A stretch of 44,267 bases of DNA from Planctomycetota bacterium (GTDB lineage: Bacteria > Planctomycetota > Phycisphaerae > WQYP01). The stretch is taken from NCBI GenBank assembly GCA_021808105.1, contig JAKBCC010000016.1, positions 1 through 44,267 on the forward strand, in the 5' to 3' direction. Under the pieces are notes generated by a model, which made no database searches, was not told the DNA's origin, and saw only the letters and a program-made list of their open reading frames with translations. A program made the translations under genes and the position numbers. Shown piece by piece: positions 27,312-35,232 of this stretch (positions within the stretch are counted from its first letter, which is position 1; each line of letters opens with the position of its first letter).

Positions 27312-27404
27312 GTCCGAGAGTATATGCAAGAGCGTTAAAGACGCAACGTCCCTTACAATGCAGGGTCAATCGGAAATCGAACTTAGGGAATCGGGGAATC
27401 GGGT

Positions 27405-27433
27405 TTGTGAAAGACCGAGCCGGTCGATATAAT
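27405..27433 (+). promoter_or_regulatory. Promoter of the DUF433 gene, predicted leaderless
   Basis: TTGTGA (27405-27410) and a perfect TATAAT (27428-27433) are separated by 17 bp. A normal start of transcription 6-8 bases downstream falls on ATG 27440, so the mRNA would have little or no leader. No Shine-Dalgarno precedes that ATG. An imperfect direct repeat GGGAATCGG/GGAATCGGG lies at 27386-27403, next to the -35. Confidence 0.7.
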
Positions 27434-27439
27434 ATGGGC

Positions 27440-27667
27440 ATGAAACTTAGCGATAGAATCACATTCAACCCCAGACAATGCGGCGGGCGGCCCTGCATTC
27501 GGGCAATGCGCATCCGCGTTAAGGATGTGCTGGATCTGCTGGCCGCCAGAGTGCCCGAAGCTGAAATCTTGGCCGATTATCCATATCTCGAGGCGGAGGA
27601 CATCCAAGCGTGCATAGCATACGCGGCGGAACAACAGGATCATCCCGTTCTGGTGGTCAGCCGGTGA
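27440..27667 (+). CDS. DUF433 family antitoxin
   Basis: The 75-residue protein matches the DUF433 (VapB-like) antitoxin pattern: DRITFNPRQCGGRPCIRAMRIRVKDVLDLLAARVPEAEILADYPYLEAEDIQACIAYAA. It has the conserved 'xGxPCIRxxRIxVxxVLxxLA' core and the 'DYPxLxxxDIxAxLxYA' helix. ATG 27440 is used because it coincides with the predicted transcription start and begins with the family N-terminus. An ATG at 27434 lies right after the -10. In intact modules a DUF5615 PIN-like toxin follows and overlaps. Here the overlap (GTGA at 27664) is still present, but the toxin is lost. Confidence 0.85.
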   Translation: MKLSDRITFNPRQCGGRPCIRAMRIRVKDVLDLLAARVPEAEILADYPYLEAEDIQACIAYAAEQQDHPVLVVSR

Positions 27668-27783
27668 AGTTCCTTATTGACGCCGGATGCGCGCAATCCC
27701 GCATTACTTTTTGCCGTCAATCCATTGATCCATTTCCGCCGCTGCCAGGGCATCGGGCCGTTGCACGGGCGGGTGCTTCATGA
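27664..27783 (+). pseudogene. Truncated DUF5615 (PIN-like) toxin remnant
   Basis: A GTG overlapping the antitoxin stop (GTGA) opens a frame reading VKFLIDAG. This matches the start of DUF5615 PIN-like toxins ('MKFLIDxxL'). From about codon 9 the frame no longer resembles the family and ends at 27783, inside the convergent ino1 gene. Intact toxins are about 110-120 residues, so nearly all of the gene is gone. The junction lies near 27685-27703, at the ino1 3' end. Confidence 0.55.
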
Positions 27784-28804
27784 GCGCGGCGGAAACTTCC
27801 TCTAACGGACCGCCGGCCTTCCGATGCAAGGCCAACGCGGCGCAACGTACCGCGTCCACCACAATGCCGGCACTGTTGGGGGAATCATCAACGGATAACT
27901 TGAGGTCCAGTTCCATGGGCAGGCCGCCGAATCCGCGCACATTCATCCGGATATAACAGACCTTGTTATCAGCTAAAAATGGAACGTAATCCGAGGGGCC
28001 GATATGAATATGTTCCTGATCCAGTGCGGTTTTAAGTTGGCTGTTAACGGCTTGCGTTTTGCTGATTTTTTTGCTGCCCAGGCGGCTGCGTTCAAGCATA
28101 TTAAGAAAATCGGTATTGCCGCCAACATTTAATTGATAACTTGAATCAATGGTAAATCCGCGGCTTTCCGCCAGGGCCATGAGTTGCCTATGAACGATGG
28201 TGGCGCCAAACTGGGATTTAATATCATCGCCGATTAAGGGAATGTTGGCTTTGGTAAAGCGCGCGGCCCAGGTGCTGTCGCTGGCGATAAATGCGGGTAT
28301 GCAGTTCACCATGGCAATACCCGTATCCAGACAGGCTTGGGCATAAAGTTCCGAGGCTTTTTGTGAACCTACGGGCAAATAATTTACCAACACATTGGCG
28401 CGGGTTTCCTGCAAAACGTTAATCACGTCCGCCAGTGTTGTGGTGCCGGCATCAGAACTGGCCGCGACCCGATGTTGTGGATCAAAACTCTGCAGATGAT
28501 CGGCGACTCCATCACCGATTGGCCCGGTAAACACGCGTGCGCCGTGATCCTCCGGATCGGCGCAGAACACCCGAGCGTTGTTCGGGGGGGCGAAAATGGC
28601 TTGAGCCAATGGCTTACCGATTTTCCGTTCATCCACATCAAATGCACAGGCCAAAGTAATATCGCCTGTGGAAAGTCCGGCGATTTGCGGGTGCATCAGG
28701 CCGATGGTGGATTCGCTCCGGCGATACCAGGTCAGGCCCTGAATCAACGAACTGGCGCAATTGCCTACGCCGACGATTGCCAGGCGTGGTGGTGAAATGG
28801 ACAT
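27704..28804 (-). CDS. ino1: Inositol-3-phosphate synthase (actinobacterial/archaeal type)
   Basis: The NAD-dependent enzyme converts glucose 6-phosphate to inositol 3-phosphate. The 366-residue product begins PRLAIVGVGNCASSLIQGL, the NAD-binding loop of the short Ino1 class. It continues with NVLVNYLPVGSQ, GDDIKSQFGATI, LNVGGNTDFLNML and DYVPFLAD, all conserved in this class. The start at 28804 has AGGAG 6-9 bases upstream; an upstream in-frame start at 28834 lacks this support. It follows the secreted toroid gene by 54 bp on the same strand and may be the last gene of the blaI operon. Inositol phosphates feed phosphoinositide or osmolyte synthesis. Confidence 0.92.
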   Translation of the reverse strand: MSISPPRLAIVGVGNCASSLIQGLTWYRRSESTIGLMHPQIAGLSTGDITLACAFDVDERKIGKPLAQAIFAPPNNARVFCADPEDHGARVFTGPIGDGVADHLQSFDPQHRVAASSDAGTTTLADVINVLQETRANVLVNYLPVGSQKASELYAQACLDTGIAMVNCIPAFIASDSTWAARFTKANIPLIGDDIKSQFGATIVHRQLMALAESRGFTIDSSYQLNVGGNTDFLNMLERSRLGSKKISKTQAVNSQLKTALDQEHIHIGPSDYVPFLADNKVCYIRMNVRGFGGLPMELDLKLSVDDSPNSAGIVVDAVRCAALALHRKAGGPLEEVSAALMKHPPVQRPDALAAAEMDQWIDGKK

Positions 28805-28858
28805 GAAAACTCCTGATGCGGGGGGCCGCTGCAAAATCTGTATCGTGAAGGGGCTGCC

Positions 28859-30010
28859 TTATCGATCCACGGTGTCCAAAACCAGACAGGCGTAGGATGT
28901 CACAAGCGGAGCGCTGAACTCCAGCCAGCGCGGGCTCCATTTATTCTTCCACGAGCCGTTAGGATTCTGGAGAGAATTTAATTTTTTCCGTATTTCCGAG
29001 CGCCAATTGTGCACAATGCCGTTGTCATCGGTAATGGTTTTAATATGCAGGGCGTGAAGTGCCCGTGCGAACATCAGGTAATAATAAAACAGCCCCATCC
29101 GGCTGCCGCCCGTGCCGGGGTTGGAATTCAATGTCCAGTTGGCGCGTATCCACTTGACCGCGGCAATGACGCGCGGGTCCTTGGGCGTTAACCCGCAATA
29201 TACCATGCTCTTCAGGCCGGAATAGGTCATGCTGCCGTAGGCTGTCCACTGACTGTTCAGCGTACCCTTGGCGTGCGACGCCCCGCGTAGCGTGTCGTGG
29301 TCTCCCATATCGCCGCCGCCGCCGTTTACGGGAGTATAGATAAAACCGCCGTTATGCGTGCCCTTGGCCCAGGCCATGGAGTTGGTTTCGCTGTTTTCCT
29401 GACAGTGCGTTACGAAGACCAGAGCCGCCTTCATCGCGGGGTTGCTCGCGGGTACGCCGCTGTCGTGCAGCGCTTGAATGAAGAAAGAGGTGTTGGAAAG
29501 ATCGGGCCGGTCCTGATAATAGCCGGTGCCTCCATACCAACTGCTGTTGCGGGTAACTAACTTTCCGGCGGCGTTTCTTTGCCCGGCTCGATGCTGAAGA
29601 GACATGAGGTAATGTTGTGCGGCTTTAATCTGGGCGGCATATTTCTGACGCGGTAGAATCGTCAATGTGGAAAGGACAATGGATGTATTATAATTCTGCA
29701 GAAGGTCATGAACGTAAAAGCCCCCATCCGGTTCGCGGGTGGTTTCGATAAACCTCATCGCCTTAACGATCACAGGATTGCTTGCCGGAATGCCCGCGCC
29801 TACCATCGCCTTGACCGCCAGCGCCGTGACGGCGGGGCCGACCTGCGTCACCCAACCGCCATTGGGGGCTTGCGTCGCCATCAGATATTTCAAGCCTTTC
29901 CCCAAAACCGCATCCGTTTTATAAAAAGGCTTGGCAGCGGCGAAAATGGGAGACGCAATGCCCAAAAACAATGTGCATAGGAAGGCCGTCATAAGTTTGC
30001 CGTTTTGCAT
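28859..30010 (-). CDS. Secreted alpha/alpha-toroid (prenyltransferase/squalene-cyclase repeat) protein
   Basis: The 383-residue product has a signal peptide (about 1-24, cleaved after IFAAA) and then repeats of the squalene-cyclase/prenyltransferase type. Examples are LKYLMATQAPNGGWVTQVGPAVTALAVKAM, AMRFIETTREPDGGFYVHD and LNSLQNPNGSWKNK, each with a Q/P-x-GGW/F-like turn. No DxDD protonation motif of true cyclases is visible, so it is probably a non-catalytic or binding toroid. It is clearly homologous to the C-terminal half of the M56 protein encoded 40 bp upstream (for example YGSMTYSGLKSMVYCGL against YGSITYAQLKSMIYAGL). The start is supported by AAGGAG. It is probably cotranscribed with blaI and the M56 gene. 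Confidence 0.85.
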   Translation of the reverse strand: MQNGKLMTAFLCTLFLGIASPIFAAAKPFYKTDAVLGKGLKYLMATQAPNGGWVTQVGPAVTALAVKAMVGAGIPASNPVIVKAMRFIETTREPDGGFYVHDLLQNYNTSIVLSTLTILPRQKYAAQIKAAQHYLMSLQHRAGQRNAAGKLVTRNSSWYGGTGYYQDRPDLSNTSFFIQALHDSGVPASNPAMKAALVFVTHCQENSETNSMAWAKGTHNGGFIYTPVNGGGGDMGDHDTLRGASHAKGTLNSQWTAYGSMTYSGLKSMVYCGLTPKDPRVIAAVKWIRANWTLNSNPGTGGSRMGLFYYYLMFARALHALHIKTITDDNGIVHNWRSEIRKKLNSLQNPNGSWKNKWSPRWLEFSAPLVTSYACLVLDTVDR

Positions 30011-30050
30011 TGTAAAACTCCTTAAAAAAAGCGGTGCTCGTATTCAATAA

Positions 30051-32063
30051 TTATCGCGTCACCTGATCCAGCGATAAAACCGCGTAGGTTGTCGCCATCA
30101 CCGGGTTACCCTCCAGCCAGGCGCTGCCGGTGCCATTTTTCCAACTGCCGTTGGCGCGGCGACGCCCGGCCAAGGCCACTACCAGATCGCGCCGCCAGTT
30201 ATGGCTTACGCCATCCGCATCTATAACGCGTTCCCGGCCGGCGGCTCGCAAAACCCTGGCGAACACCACGTAGTAATAATATAACCCCTGCGAACCATTT
30301 TCTGCGGGATTGTAATTCAAGGCATAGTGGGTGGAGATCCAATGAGAGAGATGTACCACGCGCGGGTCGCGTGCCTGCAAACCGGCGTAAATCATGCTCT
30401 TGAGTTGGGCGTAGGTGATTGAGCCGTATTGTCTTAATACCGCATCAGCACCGCGTTCCCGCGGATCCAGCATCTTGCCGGATATCCATAAGCCTGAGGT
30501 GATCTGATGCGAAACCGTTTTTTCCGACTGCGCGAACCGGTTGCCGGGCACCTGCGACCGGAAAAGCGAGCGGTGCATATACCAAGCTGCATCAGAGCCG
30601 GGATCTGCGACGGATGTCCGCAGTTGTTGATGCAAAAACGCCAAGCCCCGGCGTGCCTGTCTTTGATACCGGGGTTCCGGCAACATGGAAAGCGTACGCA
30701 GGACAATGGCGGTGTTGTACGCCGGTTCGACATTGTTATAAAATCCCCCGTCCGATCGGCGGTTACTTTCAATAAACCGCAAGCCGCGTTTAACGTGAAT
30801 GTTGCCCGCGGATACGCCGGCCTCCAAAAATCCACGCACCACCATCGCAGTAACTGCTGGTCCATAGCGCCCCAGCCACGCACCGCTGGCGTTTTGTCGT
30901 CGCCCCAAATAGGCCAACCCGCTACGCGCAAGTTGGCGAGCCTCCTGATGAATCGTGCCGCTCTCTGGCTGGGCACCGTTAGCGGTGGATAAGGACTTTG
31001 CCGGCGACGCCAATGTGATCATGGAGGCCGGCATAAGTATCAGCATCGTTCCTGCAACGGCCCCAACGTACCACCTCCCCGAGCAGTCCGCCGTGGTGCT
31101 ATTACCCTGCGTCAGAAGACGGTTCATGCGCAAATAAAAGTCGGATCGGCGGCCAAATAGTGCCGTGGCGGGAAAGAATGCATCGGGGTGGTTTTTTATT
31201 CCCCGTGCCAGTTGCAGCATGGCGGTGATATAGGTGGCGGGGGATTCGGCCAGTGCTGCGGCTGAATGGTCCGCTAAGAATTCCTGGTTCAGTCGGATGC
31301 GGCGGGAAAGAATCCACAGCAGGGGGTGAAAAAACAGCGGCACCGCGGCTAAGGCAAGGATCACCCGCCAGATGGTGTCACCACGGACAATATGCGTCAG
31401 TTCATGCGTCAAGGCCATGCGAACCATGGTCACATCCGCGCCGCAAAAACTTTTGGGCAGTAAAATTACCGGATGTAACATGCCAAAGGCCATGGGTGTT
31501 TGTATCTCTTCGGATATCCTTACGACCGTGGATTTTAGATTTCTGCGCAGCGGGCCGGCGGAAGCAAGTGATTCGATATGAAAATCCGCGGAAAAAGGCG
31601 TCGCTTTCGCGGACGCTTTCCGTAACAGTTGCCAGCCCAGAACCAACCTTCCAGCCATCAATACCACGCCGAGAAAATAGGCTCTGCTGATATATTCCGG
31701 CCACCAGTGCAGGCAGCTTCGCCAAAACGAGCCTCTTTTATTCTGCAACTGCGGTCGGCGGAGAATCGGTATTATATTACTGCGGCGGCCGGTGTTTTTC
31801 TGTGGTGTCAGCCCGATATGAAAGGTTTCCACGGTAAGGGAAGACTTGGCGGTATCGGCAGCCGGCAACCATCGCAGGAATACGTGCGGAAGCCCCGGTA
31901 GCGCTGTGAGCATCATGGCGGCCAAAGCCCCGATCACGGCTAGTTCACCGACCCGCTGCTGTCGCGCCGGATTCCGGAGCATCAGCATGGCTGCAAAGCC
32001 CGACGCGAGCACAATGCTGACGATCAAGGTGCTATCCAGAAGCCATAGGTCAAAGCTAATCAT
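30051..32063 (-). CDS. BlaR1-like M56 membrane metalloprotease fused to an alpha/alpha-toroid domain
   Basis: The 670-residue protein has five likely transmembrane helices (about 9-29, 42-62, 127-147, 232-252 and 332-352). The zinc protease motif HELTH lies at 220-224, and a downstream Glu in NQEFLADHSA (262) completes an M56/BlaR1-type site. After helix 5, where BlaR1 carries its penicillin-binding sensor, residues about 375-670 form prenyltransferase-type repeats (SGLAYLGRRQNASGAWLGRYGPAVTAMVV, RRSDGGFY, RRANGSWKNG). These align with the secreted toroid encoded next. The ATG overlaps the blaI stop as ATGA. By analogy with BlaR1, ligand binding outside would activate the protease and lead to BlaI cleavage. 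The ligand is unknown. Confidence 0.85.
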   Translation of the reverse strand: MISFDLWLLDSTLIVSIVLASGFAAMLMLRNPARQQRVGELAVIGALAAMMLTALPGLPHVFLRWLPAADTAKSSLTVETFHIGLTPQKNTGRRSNIIPILRRPQLQNKRGSFWRSCLHWWPEYISRAYFLGVVLMAGRLVLGWQLLRKASAKATPFSADFHIESLASAGPLRRNLKSTVVRISEEIQTPMAFGMLHPVILLPKSFCGADVTMVRMALTHELTHIVRGDTIWRVILALAAVPLFFHPLLWILSRRIRLNQEFLADHSAAALAESPATYITAMLQLARGIKNHPDAFFPATALFGRRSDFYLRMNRLLTQGNSTTADCSGRWYVGAVAGTMLILMPASMITLASPAKSLSTANGAQPESGTIHQEARQLARSGLAYLGRRQNASGAWLGRYGPAVTAMVVRGFLEAGVSAGNIHVKRGLRFIESNRRSDGGFYNNVEPAYNTAIVLRTLSMLPEPRYQRQARRGLAFLHQQLRTSVADPGSDAAWYMHRSLFRSQVPGNRFAQSEKTVSHQITSGLWISGKMLDPRERGADAVLRQYGSITYAQLKSMIYAGLQARDPRVVHLSHWISTHYALNYNPAENGSQGLYYYYVVFARVLRAAGRERVIDADGVSHNWRRDLVVALAGRRRANGSWKNGTGSAWLEGNPVMATTYAVLSLDQVTR

Positions 32064-32464
32064 AAAGGCGCCCGTTGATCCAATCCGGAATCAGCCTGCC
32101 GCGAACTTCGGGCGGCCCGCAATTTCTTTTCCAGGTCTTCAATTTCCTCAATTGAAAGTCCCGCAATTTCCACGGCATTGAGCACCAGTTGGTCTACCGC
32201 ACCGTCAAATATCCGGTTGAGAAACCGCGCCAGCACTTTGCCCCGGCTGTAGAGCGGACGATAGACAAAAGCCCTGCCCTGCAGTTTGTGGGAGACCAGC
32301 CCTTTTTCCTCCATCATTCGGAGAAAGGTCTGGACCGTGTTCTGGGCGATGTCTTCGCGCTGACGCATATATTCGTAGACGCGCCGCACGGTGGCTTGAC
32401 GCATATTCCAGAGGATTTTGAGGATTTCCAGCTCACGCTCAGTGGGACCGTCGCTATTTGCCAT
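32060..32464 (-). CDS. blaI: BlaI/MecI/CopY-family repressor
   Basis: The 134-residue winged-helix repressor has the family pattern PTERELEILKILWNMRQATVRRVYEYM...IAQNTVQTFLRMMEEKGLVSHKLQGRAFVYRPL (DNA-binding domain, residues about 6-75). An acidic dimerisation tail follows. ATG 32464 is used. A GTG at 32473 is in frame but has no ribosome site. It overlaps the M56 gene as ATGA, the standard blaI-blaR1 arrangement. A dyad just upstream overlaps the promoter -10, which fits autorepression. The symbol is used in the family sense; nothing here implies beta-lactam resistance. Confidence 0.93.
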   Translation of the reverse strand: MANSDGPTERELEILKILWNMRQATVRRVYEYMRQREDIAQNTVQTFLRMMEEKGLVSHKLQGRAFVYRPLYSRGKVLARFLNRIFDGAVDQLVLNAVEIAGLSIEEIEDLEKKLRAARSSRQADSGLDQRAPL

Positions 32465-32471
32465 ACTAATC

Positions 32472-32512
32472 ACCTAGAAAATTAGGTTATCAAAACAATT
32501 CCGCCATGTCAA
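32472..32512 (-). promoter_or_regulatory. blaI promoter with overlapping operator dyad
   Basis: On the minus strand a perfect TTGACA (32507-32512) lies 17 bp from TAACCT (32484-32489). The inverted repeat ACCTA-N6-TAGGT (32472-32487) covers most of the -10 and the region just downstream. A second, wider dyad, CTAAT...ATTAG, spans it. A repressor bound there would block initiation. The blaI ATG is 8 bp further on. Confidence 0.65.
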
Positions 32513-32523
32513 TAACACCTCGC

Positions 32524-33765
32524 TCAAAAATTAACGCTGACTCGAACCATCGCGATTAATGCGGCCGGATATCTCCCGCCGCCCGTATTGGTGAAGTACT
32601 GCGCGTCAGGTTGAACCGTCACGCCCTGGCCAAGGTAATATTCGTAGAAGCACTCGGTCGCCATCTCATAAGGCTTTGGCAGTTGCGCATGCGAACTTGT
32701 ATGCGCCCAATCAAGACCCACCGCGATTTTATCTTCGGGCCGGTCAGGAATGATTCCAGCCCCCAGCAAGCCCGCTTGAATGGAATAGTCGATCTCGCTT
32801 ACGCGGGGGTCATTACCCGTGAAGTTTCCCCAGACTGCCACGCGATGATCCGCCTTCGCGGTCTGCCATAATGTTTGATCGATAAAAGCCCAGCCACCGC
32901 CCGTGCCGGATTGTGTGCCACCATTGAGGGTCGGCAATTGGCCGGTGCGCCAATAAGCACCAATTCCCGCCGTACCAGGCAGGCTGCCGGCTCGCTGGTA
33001 GTTGTGATCCAGTTCAATGTTCAATGATGTTCCGTTGGGTTCATCAACAGTCGCAAGTGTGTTGAGCGCAGCTTCCAGAACTGTCGGGTGCGCGCGACCA
33101 TTAAAAAATGCACCGAGAATCAAGGTGGTTCCAGGTATCGCCGTGACAAATGCCGCCAAGCCGGGTGCCTGCGAGGGTGGGGCGTTTTGCAATGTCAGCG
33201 GAGCATCGGGTGCCGATGGATTGATGAAATCAGTGGCGTCCACCGGAATATCAAAAATATTATTGGCGTCCATCCGTCCCGCCTGCAGGGTCAGTTTATC
33301 TCCCAGCAGTGTCTGCTTGAAATACAATTCATATAATTGGGTTGTCGGCGGGTTGTCATCAATATAGCTAAATCCCTGCAGCGATCCCAATTGGATGTCA
33401 TTGCCGTTCGGGCCAAAATGAAAACGCACGCTGGATACCAGGATCCCACCCGCCCAGCCGAAGAGTTTGTCCGTGTCCAGGTTCATCCCCAACGTCAGAC
33501 GGGCGCGGGAGACAAAATTGTGGGTGCTTTTTCCGCCGCGAAGATTCCAACTATTGTCATTGACCCCGTAGCCGTTGAAACTAATGCCGTGATCCGCCAG
33601 TCCGGTGCGCAGACCGAACCAGTCGCCGGTGAATGTGTTGGAATAGGCACCGGATCCCGTGGGAGACGCTGATGTCCCCGGCGCGACCGGTGCAGGTGCA
33701 GTCGCGGCGATATCGGGAGCGGAGACAACATGGACCAGTGGCGGCGTGGCCGGGAGGGCAAGCAT
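32524..33765 (-). CDS. OprB-like carbohydrate-selective porin
   Basis: This is an outer-membrane beta-barrel of 413 residues of the OprB (carbohydrate porin) type. It shows GDWFGLRTGLADHGISFNGYGVNDN near residue 47, then YELYFKQTLLGDKLTLQAGRMDANNIFD near 143-170, and ends in MVRVSVNF with the barrel C-terminal Phe. The start at 33765 has AAAGGAG upstream and an in-frame stop lies shortly before it. Oddly, the N-terminus (MLALPATPPLVHVVSAPDIAA) lacks a positively charged n-region and is not a standard signal peptide, so export or the start deserves checking. It lies 59 bp upstream of blaI on the same strand. ACCTA/TAGGT half-sites upstream resemble the blaI operator. Confidence 0.8.
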   Translation of the reverse strand: MLALPATPPLVHVVSAPDIAATAPAPVAPGTSASPTGSGAYSNTFTGDWFGLRTGLADHGISFNGYGVNDNSWNLRGGKSTHNFVSRARLTLGMNLDTDKLFGWAGGILVSSVRFHFGPNGNDIQLGSLQGFSYIDDNPPTTQLYELYFKQTLLGDKLTLQAGRMDANNIFDIPVDATDFINPSAPDAPLTLQNAPPSQAPGLAAFVTAIPGTTLILGAFFNGRAHPTVLEAALNTLATVDEPNGTSLNIELDHNYQRAGSLPGTAGIGAYWRTGQLPTLNGGTQSGTGGGWAFIDQTLWQTAKADHRVAVWGNFTGNDPRVSEIDYSIQAGLLGAGIIPDRPEDKIAVGLDWAHTSSHAQLPKPYEMATECFYEYYLGQGVTVQPDAQYFTNTGGGRYPAALIAMVRVSVNF

Positions 33766-33797
33766 GAAAATCTCCTTTAATAACCGGTCGCTATATT

Positions 33798-33827
33798 ACC
33801 TATTAAACAAGGCTTAAAAATTTAGGT
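33798..33827 (-). promoter_or_regulatory. Possible BlaI-like half-sites upstream of the porin gene
   Basis: ACCTA (33798-33802) and TAGGT (33823-33827) form inverted half-sites 20 bp apart. On the minus strand the sequence ATAACCTAAATTTTT here closely matches ATAACCTAATTTTC in the blaI operator. The spacing differs from the blaI site, so this is a candidate only. Confidence 0.35.
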
Positions 33828-34257
33828 TATGTGAGCGCGGAAATCCTGTCAAGCAGTAAGGCCGCAAAGCAAAAGCCCGATATTGCGGGACCAGACCCCT
33901 CCTCGTCCCACGCGCCCCCTTCCACATTGTGTCAATAACACAACATGGTTGGAGGTGGAATGTCACGGAAAATATCCGCACCGCAATTCGGCAGGCGCGT
34001 ACCAATCGCGACGGGCCGAAACGCGTCGTGCCATCAAATTGTAATTCCGCGCCCAACTCAACGCTGCCGCATTGAGCTAACGGACTCCATCACCTGGCGC
34101 TGATTGGAATCATGTTTTGGGAATTCGGGAAACTGCTTGGCGTACCGCTTTTGGAGCGGTAGAATCTGCGTAGGGCATAGAACATCGGGACAGGTTGATT
34201 GCCTGACGCGGATGGCGCGATCGTGCCGATCTAGTCGATCCCAACGGAGGTCCAAGG
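33828..34257. other. Intergenic region upstream of xerD
   Basis: About 430 bp between the divergent porin and xerD. I see no supported gene or RNA. GGAGG at 34246-34250 serves xerD. Confidence 0.35.
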
Positions 34258-35229
34258 ATGGACGCATTGAGTTTGAGCCAAAGCCGAAAATCTGACGCTC
34301 CCGTCAGCAATTTGCCGCCGGTCCCCACCACTGAAGACTTGGCTGTCATTAATGAATTTCTTACGTATATCGAAATTGAGCTGGGTCTGGCGGACAATAC
34401 GCTTGCGGCCTATCGCTCGGACCTGATGCAGTTTGCGGCATTTTGTGACCGGAAGTGTTCGCGACCGATGGTTCGCGTGGACCGCATAGTAATCGGCGAA
34501 TATCTTAAGCATATGCAGTCGCAACGCAACTTGCGCACCAGCAGCGTGCTGCGGCATACTGCATCGCTGAAAATGTTTTATCGCTTTGCAGTAGCGCGCG
34601 GGAAAATCCCGGAAAACCCCACCGAGCATCTGGAAACGGCGCATGGCTGGCGCAAGCTGCCGGATGTGATGAACCGTCCGCAAATTGAGGCACTTCTGAA
34701 GGCGGTGGATCCGGCCCACCCGCTGGCCCTCCGTGATCAGGCGATTATCGAATTGTTTTACGCCTGCGGCCTGCGGGCCAGTGAACTTGCTGATCTGACG
34801 GAACGAAATGTTCATGCGGAACTTGGCGTTATTCGTGTGATCGGCAAGGGACGGAAGGAACGCATCATTCCGGTGGGAAAACCGGCCCGTGCGGCCATGG
34901 AAAAATATATGCGCGAATTGCGTCCTAAACTTCTGGCGGTGTCGAAAAGCCGGGTTCCGAACGTTTTTGTCTCCCGTTCCGGTCGGGGGATTAATCGCAT
35001 TGTGCTGTGGCAGCGACTTGATCGCATTTCCCGCGCTGCGGGCTTGAAGCATATTCACCCGCACAAACTCCGCCACACCTTTGCAACGCATCTACTCTCG
35101 GGCGGGGCTGATTTGCGCATCGTACAGGAACTCCTGGGGCATTCCGATATTGGTACGACCCAGATATATACTCATGTTGATGCGGATAGGTTAAAGAATG
35201 TTCACCGGCAGCATCATCCGCGGCCCTGA
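34258..35229 (+). CDS. xerD: Tyrosine recombinase XerD
   Basis: This is a site-specific recombinase of 323 residues that resolves chromosome dimers at dif. The N-terminal SAM-like core-binding domain (about 28-115) contains [26 protein letters not shown]. The catalytic domain has Arg in [12 protein letters not shown], Lys in GKGRKER, HxxR in [12 protein letters not shown], His in LGHSDIGTT and nucleophile Tyr in TQIYTHV. The first 25 residues are an extra polar extension. The start has GGAGG 7 bases upstream. It converges on der with a 3-bp gap. No integrase-linked attachment sites are seen, so the housekeeping XerD reading is preferred over a phage integrase. Confidence 0.92.
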   Translation: MDALSLSQSRKSDAPVSNLPPVPTTEDLAVINEFLTYIEIELGLADNTLAAYRSDLMQFAAFCDRKCSRPMVRVDRIVIGEYLKHMQSQRNLRTSSVLRHTASLKMFYRFAVARGKIPENPTEHLETAHGWRKLPDVMNRPQIEALLKAVDPAHPLALRDQAIIELFYACGLRASELADLTERNVHAELGVIRVIGKGRKERIIPVGKPARAAMEKYMRELRPKLLAVSKSRVPNVFVSRSGRGINRIVLWQRLDRISRAAGLKHIHPHKLRHTFATHLLSGGADLRIVQELLGHSDIGTTQIYTHVDADRLKNVHRQHHPRP

Positions 35230-35232
35230 AGG

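Noticed and set aside
34231-35091. 286-codon frame antisense to xerD
   Set aside because: It is opposite the conserved recombinase domain and has no recognisable motif or ribosome site.
34258-35229. Phage or island integrase reading of the XerD gene
   Set aside because: There is no adjacent tRNA, attachment repeat or mobile cargo. Its length, motifs and neighbours (der, secA) fit chromosomal XerD.
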